Shown here in pieces: positions 56,160-64,000 of a stretch of 64,000 nt of DNA (its first letter is position 1; every line of letters starts with the position of its first letter). Source of the DNA: Anthoceros angustus (lineage: Eukaryota > Streptophyta > Anthocerotopsida > Anthocerotales > Anthocerotaceae); contig MU008169.1 in NCBI GenBank assembly GCA_010909165.1, positions 1,054,001 through 1,118,000 of the forward strand, written 5' to 3'. The notes under the pieces are model-generated. The model ran no database searches, was not told the origin of the DNA, and saw only the letters and a program-made list of their open reading frames with translations. The position numbers and the translations under genes are program-made.

Positions 56160-57543
56160 CTGACGTTACTTCTTTCTCTGCACAAAGAGGTGTCAGGTTG
56201 ATTAGCAGCCAGTTTACAGCGAAGAGACAACGATGACTTACGTGCTTTGCTCCTGTGTGGCCTGGAATGACAAGTTATCTGGCAAGCTGTACAGTACTTA
56301 GCTTCTACAGACAGTGACCCTCATTGAATTGGACTTGCTTGGTCGAATAAAGAGAGCCCCTGTGAGTTCAAAGGGTGCTGTTGTCAAGCACATCCTCTTG
56401 TTTCGGCTGTGTTGGCAACAAATTGGCGATTCACTTGGTAGCTCATTACCTAGTATGGCAGCCCTGGACTGCATGGTAGAAAGTTGCATATCCACAAAGG
56501 AATGAAGACATACACAAGGGTTGCAACTGTTGTCCAGCTGCCATCCCTGCAGGCATGCTAGTGTGGCCTCACCTTCCACATAACCAGCCTGTCCTGCCTC
56601 CTCTTCTACGTGCAGAGCTAGTTGGATACTCCAGGAGCGGATCGAGGGAGCTCGAACTCCTGAACCCGACGTGCTGGCCCTGCACCACCCACTTCTCTGC
56701 GACGGGAGATGAAAACGAAAATAACCTGCGGATTGAACAAGAAAGAGCACTCTTCCTCCGTCCCGTAATCCATAATTTCGTTGTTATCATCATCTCGCTC
56801 CTTGTTGGCCAAGACTGCGTGTCCCGAAGGACGAGGTCAAGAAGAAGCGTTTGATGTCTTGTAGTCTGGCCGCTTGGTTAATTAGCATCGTTAGTGCGAC
56901 AACAAGATGTGTTAAGTTCAGTTAGTTCATTTTAAGTATTTACCTTTATGGAAATTATCAGGTCCTAGTACTTTAGGTTCTCGGTCGACAGTCTTTAAGT
57001 ACGTACACTTCCGGAAAAGTTTAGATTTCATATTCTTACCAAAGCCACACTCCCGGACGGAATGTAAGTGGCCTTCTGATTTCCACCTATCTAGTTCGAC
57101 CTCATGGGTATCCCCTACAGGCTGTGGCACTTAGAGATGTAGGTTAGGCATATGTACCCAATTTGTTCGGTAATCTACCTTCAAGTATTAGTTATCACTC
57201 TAACTTAGCCAGATATCTTTCAAGAACTTAAAATACATATCTCAAACACCCATGTATTTTATGGCAGCTTCTTAAAACCTAACCTAATATACCTAGCATG
57301 CCCCTTCTCTATATAATTGAGACCTTATATTCATTCCTATATTCAAAGGACAACCTCTTTTACTTCTCGTAAAGCTTAAAATTAGTTGTATATATTTGGC
57401 TTGTAATATCTGATATTTATTCATATTTTTAAAGATAACCTCTTTTACTTCTCGTAAAGCTTGAAATTAATTGTGTATATTCGGGATTAATATCTTTTAT
57501 ATGAGAATTTTATAAAGATTGATTATCTATTTATTTCTTTAAA
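56160..57543. other. Intergenic region, no gene recognised
   Basis: About 1.4 kb. The first half is of mixed composition with a 150-codon minus-strand frame (56,298-56,750) that I do not recognise. The second half is AT-rich. Near 57,350-57,480, ACCTCTTTTACTTCTCGTAA occurs twice about 90 bp apart. Confidence 0.45.
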
Positions 57544-58863
57544 ATGAATAATTCCCCTGTCCGAAGGCCAAGGACCTTTTCCCCTTCAGCGGATGTTTGG
57601 AATTCCTCAACCACCGAAGGCGATGTTGGAGTGAACAATGTACCTCTCAATCCTCCGGTAAATGCAGCCACTAAGATAAGTGCATATTATAGGGTTTAGG
57701 GTTTTAGTTGCAAATTGGGTGTTATAAGATTATGGTTAATGATTTAGTGCAAAGTTTTTTCTTAAATCTTATTTTTTGTCTTTTTACAGGAGGAAAACCT
57801 TCAAAATTATCACTTGGGCCAAAACAATAATATAGACAAAAAAAGAAAAGAAAGGAAGGTGGACAAGACTAATGAAGAGTACTGGAAGGAGAAAGGATTA
57901 CATAGCGGTGGCATACGTTTGAATCAAAAGTCACAGCTTTGTGATCTAACACCTGATGACGTGCTCTTGAGATATTTCGGTAGAGCGCAGGGGTATTTGA
58001 CTCTAGATCTTCATCAAAATCTGACTAAAAAGATGAAGGAAAGGATGGAAACTTTATACGAACAAATTTTTGACAAGCCTTTAGATTGGAATGAAGGCAA
58101 GATTAGTGTCAAGTTTGGGCGAGCCTTTCTTGCTCATGAGCTCCGAAGGACCGAAGTTGATTGGGCTCACTATGCTATGTCTGAACACATTCGTATTTTA
58201 AAAAGAAATGATAGGAGAATGCAAAGAAAGCGAAAACGAAGGGTAGATAGTGATCACGACATTGAAGGTTTTGAAAATGACCTACACCAAAACGAGGAAG
58301 CTGAAGCTGGCACTTTGAAATTTGGATACAGGTCGCACGAAGACTTCTGCAAGAATGTCAGGTCTAACTCACATAGAGCTGAATACATAGAAGGTGCCGT
58401 GACAGTAAAGGTGGGTCAGATGTTTGATAAGCATTGGGGAACCAAGATGTCTAACAATAAAGGGCGAGACAGTCTTTCAATTCAGTTCAATTCAGACGAA
58501 TCTAAAGTGAAGCAGGACAAGGAATTCCTAAAAGAGGGACTTGATCTTGCCGATAAAAAATACAAACACTTTGAGGATGAAATGCGTTTGACAAAGCGCA
58601 TGGAGGCAAACAATGCCACAATGCAGCACCTTGGAAACTCTGAGACTAATCGTCGTGCAGCTTGGAACAAATGGAACGTCGACGTGGAAAAATGGTTTGA
58701 ACACTTGAAGTACAAGTCGATGCGGGATACCCTCGCTCAAAGGCTTAGTAGGCTCGAGGTCCCGTCCCAAGTTACAATACCCCATAATGAAGACCTTGAG
58801 GACGCAGCTTCCTCTTCTGAACAAGATTTTGTTGTGAGTTGTCAAGACTCGACAGATCATTGA
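57544..58863 (+). CDS. Unrecognised charged protein, two exons
   Basis: Two exons, 57,544-57,657 and 57,790-58,863, joined by a 132-bp GT-AG intron, giving 395 residues. The upstream exon is inferred because the long open frame has no ATG near its start and the splice joins in phase. The protein is hydrophilic, with a Lys/Arg cluster (KRKERK, and about position 180 RMQRKRKRR, a possible nuclear signal) and acidic stretches; the last third could form coiled coils. The coding sequence is much more AT-rich than the other genes here. I recognise no domain. Basic DNA-binding-like accessory proteins of transposons have this look, but no transposase or terminal repeats were found beside it. Confidence 0.6.
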
Positions 58864-59760
58864 TAACAAGGTCTCCTTAGGACTGGTGACGGCTCCTGGT
58901 CACTAGTTGGAAGGGTGGTGGACACAGGGTCTAAAGGTTCACAAAAGCCACCCAAAACCATGTTTTCCTGATTTCATTAAAAAAAAAAACTCCTGAAGCT
59001 AGGAGCAAATCATAGAGGGATCTGTTTTCCCGTATTTGTATGTCTCATCTCATATTAGTTTGGCTAACCAGGTACATTGCCTATAAACGCAGATTTGAAA
59101 ATCGGCAATTTGTATGGACAACCAAAAGCAAACGCGCAATGGAAAGTCCACATGTGTTGTCCACCGTCATGGTCGCCCTCTGCATTAGTGGGGAGGGTCG
59201 TGGTGGCACCGGACGCCTGCATAAACCTTGCATCTCCCGCCCAATGTCGCTGCGGAGTGGAGGAAGATTTCGACCGCCTACCGCTCATGTCTCATACCCG
59301 CGACCCCCGCCCGCGAATCGCTTTGGAAGTGGCTTGCCACGCCTCGAATATTTGCAAGCGATGGAGACCCCACCTCCGACCATCAAACGAGAATTCCACA
59401 TGGGCGATGGAAATTGGAAGTTGACGTGGTGGCAATCACAACATGGGCAGTTCCTTTCAAGCACGCTGAGTGATCCCGCCCGCTTCATTGCTTGGTCCTT
59501 AAGGAATTTCGTTGAGGCGGAGTCGGTGCAACAAACTCGCGACATCACAGGTAACGTGTTGATCAACACCGGATTCCACCATCGGGGTTGGAGCGGTGAA
59601 TGGTGTGGAGGCAAAGGAGCACCGACATGTCCAGTGTACTTACCGTGGTCAAGGATAAAATTGAGAAAGTCATACATGTGTGTACCGAGGCGTGTTAGTG
59701 CGACTATCTGTGAAAGCGATTGATCATCGCCGATTTCAACATTGTCAGATTATGAGTGTT
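58864..59760. other. Region after the charged-protein gene
   Basis: A TTAAAAAAAAAAA run at 58,977-58,991 and overlapping short frames to about 59,720 (longest 227 codons, plus strand). None is recognised, and the overlaps on both strands suggest composition rather than coding. Confidence 0.35.
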
Positions 59761-62540
59761 TCGTGAAATGATTGTCAGATCATCATTGTCTCTGTGAAAT
59801 CCTTACCTTGCCTGACTGTGCAGCAACAAACGCCCATGTTCTCGATCATCAATACCCGGCCAATCATGTTGAACACATTCTGTAATCGCCACCACTCCCA
59901 TGCTTCCTAGCTTGCTCCACCAAAGACCGTGTTCGTTGTCTAGGTCCGCCTGGACCTTGCCTGATGTGATGTTGTGTTCATAGCCCGCTTGCATGCACGA
60001 CCAAAGTGCGATACCACCGTCCGTGCTTAAGACCCCACACCGTTCCTCCTACCGTAATCCTCAAACAAACACGTAGCCTATCCACCGTCCGCACGACACA
60101 CCTCGATCCGTGAAGCAAAGTTTTCCAATCCTACATCCCCACCATCCGGCCGAAGCACCCGAGGAGGGTGCTCTTCGCCTCCTTCACTTGCCGCCTCGCA
60201 TCCCCAAGGACCATTGAGTTGTCGCTGCTGCTTCACCACATGCCATATGACCCTTGGTCTCGGGCTTCCTCGCTGGTCTCGCTTCAACGACATATGAACC
60301 CCGGCACCACCATGTTGTTCACCATGGGCTCCTTATTGAACGTCTTCCGCCTCCATAGCCAGCTCCTCGCCCACCTCCTCCTCTTCGGCCACCGTCCATG
60401 GAATTGATTCAAGGTCCATGAATTGAGCGCACTGGATCCACATCAATGTAAATGACATTACGGCATAATCGAATAAATGCTATCATACCCGAGATCCCCG
60501 CGACCTCCAAAGACCCAATCTCCTCATCACAATCAACCTCTTCAAGAGTCTTAGGGGCTTCGATAGGGGAAACAACCCGATCATCCGCAGTGTTGTAACA
60601 CAATTTTAGTTCCACCGCGCTCGCAAAACACAGTTGTCACCCACCGCCAAGTTGCGCGGTTCTCGAGCACAAACGGTTGAGGCACACAATCCTTATCCAA
60701 GCTCGCGCAAGTGAAAAGTCCTCGTGATCGACACCCTCCGACAATGTCACATTGGTTTTATGCCGAATAGTCGCCACAAAGACCGCACGCTTCCATCAGA
60801 CTTCTCTCACCATAGATGTGTCATCCGGAGAATGGAAGACCACAATACGAAATACCGGGATGTGGTGATGCCTTTGAACCGCATGATGACCCCTTCAAAC
60901 TCGCCTTGGTAAATCTTGTGTCATACTCGTGATTGGGGATCTAGATCCAAGCCTCGGGAGGTCTAACAACAACAAAGCATACGGTGGCTCTACAAACCGG
61001 GCCATGTTCACTATGTTCCACGATCCCGACCTTGCCGGGTTTTTCGCTTGGAGTCGCTCACGATTGTCACACCTTATCCTCGGTGTGGTCGATTTCAAGG
61101 CACGCTATGACTCCTCCATCCGCTTCCAAGCTCGCCTTGAATATGTGCTCCTTGAAGTTCTCGGTGGGGCACCCCACTCAAGGCAAGTGTTGGCACAGAC
61201 ATGAAAGACACATCCCCACCAATCAAATGCAAGCGGACGTTCTCTTCGAATGTACGGTGTGAATGCCTCCACTTCCATGACTTATAAGGACAAGAAAGAC
61301 AAGAGAGAAACTCGATTTGGGTATAGCTAAGTGTTCATCGAGGACTGACCAGATTTTTGAAGGCAGGGTGGAAGTTACTAATTTGATTCACCATGCAGTA
61401 ATCGGGATATCGCTTCGAACCTCTTCAAATGTCTCACAGTGCAAATGCTTGGCCAGTGTAACATGGATGAGGTTGAGTTTTTTGGCCTTGTCCACCCACA
61501 CGAACATTTGTTTCAATGTCAATTCTCCAGCCAGGACTTTCATGCATGTTGTCTTCAAGTTGTTGTTCCACAGATCGCTCGATGCCTGAAACACTTCCAT
61601 ACCCTCACCGTATACTAAGCTCCTTTGTGTCAATGACCAAGTTTGCTCTAACTGCCGTTGTCTTCCTTGAATTCTGGCCTCGACTGCTTTGTGAGAGCCC
61701 GAGCTTCCACCGCCGTGCAACGCTTGCCTCCACTTCTCAAAGATTTCATCCACGCATTTCCACACCTCATCATCAACCTTCGCAACACAATAATCCGTCC
61801 GGTTGTCCACGAGGCGGTGATAGTGACCTTAGGTCCATGCTTGGTCGCATCCCACTTAGGAACCCCGCCACCGGGCATATATCTCAACTTCGGTCTAAGT
61901 CACACTTGACCCATCAGCTGGCCTTCATCTCGATTCGATGTACCTCACACGGTCGATGAAAGTAAAAGTCTTCCGGCATCCGCAATGGTGTTGTGATCTG
62001 GCAACTAACCTCATCTCCTCATTTGTGAGGCCAAGAAGAACATATGCATCCATCCAGCATTTTGAACCAATGGATACAAGTCGGCTAGTCTAGATCCTGG
62101 AAGGAATGATTCCTCCCAATACATAAAATTTGTACACCCCGATCCACCTTATCCATGTCAAAGAAGTTCTTGTTGGGACCTGGGCCGGGTCTACAATGAC
62201 AATCATGGGCACACCACCACCACGTGGAATGCTTCATCTTTTGCATCAAAGCCTCCACCCAAGCCAGTCTAGCTTACGATTTTGCCAAACCGACATAGTT
62301 CTTCCGAGGTCTACCGCTGATGGACAGCTTTAACGTGGACTCCCATACTCTCTTTCCCGCAATTGCCTCTCGCAACATCTCTCCCCTCATCGTCTAGCTC
62401 ATCGTCATCCGTGGCTACAACCATCCTTGGCCTTCTCTATGAACTTTGGGAGCTCTTCGCCCCTCTCGGACATCATGTGCCATGCCCGCTTACTTGTTGA
62501 CCTTCCCACCCCTCCCTCCACGCCGATTGCCGACTCTCAA
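59760..62540. other. Decayed repeat sequence, minus-strand coding traces
   Basis: About 2.8 kb with broken frames, mainly on the minus strand. The longest is 61,388-61,810 (140 codons), with segments such as DDEVWKCVDEIFEKW and LTLKQMFVWVDKAKKL. The steady codon-like composition but frequent stops suggest an old transposon gene. I cannot name the family. Confidence 0.4.
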
Positions 62541-62544
62541 TCCC

Positions 62545-63865
62545 TTCCTCTTTTTCCTCGATTGTCTACCCGAATCGGCTGACTTGAACCCTTCGAGTGC
62601 CATGGACCCAAATCCCGGTCCGTTGCATCCACCTCCGCCCCATCGTCATCTTCCACGTCTTCGTCGTGGGGCTCGGATATGATCCACCGGCCTCGGGCCA
62701 TCGGCGAATGCCATCGCCAAACCCCTCATTGTCGGTCCCCACCCGCATCCTCATCTTCGTCTTCACGGCCAGAGAGGTTAGGGTGACATCATCGCAGACC
62801 ATGGGCTAGGAAAAACCAGCTGGAGTGTGGGCGGACTGTTGCTTGGACTCACCGGACGTCCGTGGCTCGCAACCCTCTTACCAAGAGCTTTCATTTCGCA
62901 AACTAGTCAAACGTGTCCCGCTGAATTATATTTTGTGCCACCACCTTTTGTTGCGTTTCATGCGCGCGTGCATGCATGGCGGTTGCCAACGACACCGCAG
63001 TGGATGGATTTGCTGATCCCATTCCGCACTAGGAGTTGCCATTTGATTTCCACTCGCAGATGCCATGCTAGGGGCCTTCTCGCAACAAGATGCCCTTTCG
63101 ATGTAAGCAATGCATCATCCCGCACACCTTCTAAACATTGCTGGTGCAAAGCCTTGTGGAAGACACGATGTCCATCACCGTGTCGCAATGCCTCAAAGTT
63201 CTTGCCTTTTCCTCGATTGTCTACCCGCAATCGGTGACGGCTTGAACCCTTCGAGTGCCATGGATGACCCAAATCCCATCCACCTCACCGCCCCATCGTC
63301 ATCTTCCACGTCTTCGTCGTGGGGCCCGGATATGATCCACCGGCCTCGGGCCGCCGTGCCATCGCCAAACCCCTCATTGTCTGGTCCCCACCCGCATCCT
63401 CATCTTCGTCTTCGTCGGCTAGAGAGGTTAGGGTGACATCATCGCTGACCATGGGCTAGGAAAAACCAGCGGCTTGAGTGTGGGCGGACTGCTTGGACTC
63501 ACCGGACGTCCGTGGCTCGCAACCCTCTTACCGGCTTTCATTTCGCAAACTAGTCAAACGTGTCCGGAATTATATTTTGTGCCACCACCTTTTGTTGCGT
63601 TTCACGGCGCAGATCATGCATATCGGTGGCGGTTGCCAACGACCGCCTGCAGTGATGGATTTGCTGATCCCATTCCGCACTAGGAGTTGCCATTTGATTT
63701 CCACTTGGCGCAGATGCCATGCTAGGGGCCTTCTGCAGCAAGATGCCCTTTCGATGTAAGCAATGCATCATCCCGCACACCTTCTAAACATTGCTGGTGC
63801 AAAGCCTTGTGGAAGACACGATGTCCATCACCGTGTCGCAATGCCTCAAAGTTCTTGCCTTTTCC
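62545..63865. repeat. Tandem duplication, unit about 655 bp
   Basis: Two direct copies: about 62,545-63,205 and 63,206-63,865. Landmarks are TTTTCCTCGATTGTCTACCC, GGTTAGGGTGACATCATCGC, GCTTGGACTCACCGGACG and CTAGGGGCCTTCT. On the minus strand an acidic run (PHDEDVEDDDGA) can be read in both, so the unit may come from a coding region. Copies differ mostly by small insertions and deletions. Confidence 0.8.
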
Positions 63866-64000
63866 GCTGGTTGGCACGCCACAATGTCAAAGTTCTTCAC
63901 CGCAGATCAGACTTTAACTCTAATCCATTGCGGTCCGCATTTAAGAGGCTCCTTGTGCTTGAGCCAGATCAAGAATATGACGACACCGCTCATCCTTCGT

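Noticed and set aside
59040-59723. 227-codon plus-strand frame
   Set aside because: Overlapping frames of similar length exist on both strands, and there is no recognisable domain or splice structure.

Overview
This is nuclear DNA of a green land plant. Intron-containing plant genes can be read exon by exon: a TFIID subunit TAF4, a mitochondrial ribosomal protein L21, a serine carboxypeptidase-like protein of the SCPL51 type, a patatin-like phospholipase, an SDR-family reductase and two alpha/beta hydrolases. Introns are mostly about 60-150 bp with GT-AG ends. Such short introns would suit a compact lycophyte genome such as Selaginella, but that is an inference and I cannot fix the species. 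No rRNA, tRNA or CRISPR feature was recognised.

Layout. 1-15.7 kb is a patchwork of broken DNA copies of three genes whose intact versions lie elsewhere in the window: TAF4 (intact 35,228-39,743 +), an SDR reductase (intact 40,523-41,668 +) and a secreted beta-helix protein (intact 17,124-18,892 -). They are mixed with an AT-rich repeat block, a second repeat block and GGC-rich minisatellites. 17.1-23.3 kb holds three intact genes: beta-helix (-), mitochondrial L21 (+) and patatin-like phospholipase (-). 24-35 kb is repeat-rich: dispersed short repeats, two processed TAF4-like fragments, a decayed Ty3/gypsy gag with a likely tRNA primer site, and a LINE-like reading frame split by a 3.4 kb terminal-inverted-repeat element. 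35.2-45.7 kb holds TAF4 (15 exons), the SDR reductase (4 exons) and the carboxypeptidase (14 exons, one only 19 nt). 46.6-51.7 kb holds an intronless TAF4-like retrocopy, several tandem repeats and a hAT transposase relic. 51.9-56.1 kb is a divergent pair of alpha/beta hydrolase genes. 57.5-58.9 kb is an unrecognised two-exon gene, and the last 5 kb is decayed repeat sequence.

The most unusual feature is the junction structure of the patchwork. At eleven junctions where both parent sequences are visible in the window, the parents share exactly nine identical bases at the switch point, no more and no fewer. In most cases a short recipient interval (0-80 bp) bounded by two such 9-mers is replaced by a longer donor piece (about 0.1-0.7 kb) bounded by the same two 9-mers. 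This could be microhomology-templated patching of DNA breaks. The fixed length also resembles a k-mer-path artefact of assembly, so raw-read support is the key test. Several patchwork copies also have G/C or A/T runs shortened by one base, which adds to the need for that test.

The intact genes serve unrelated housekeeping roles (transcription initiation, mitochondrial translation, lipid and ester hydrolysis, secreted proteins). No operon-like functional cluster is implied.
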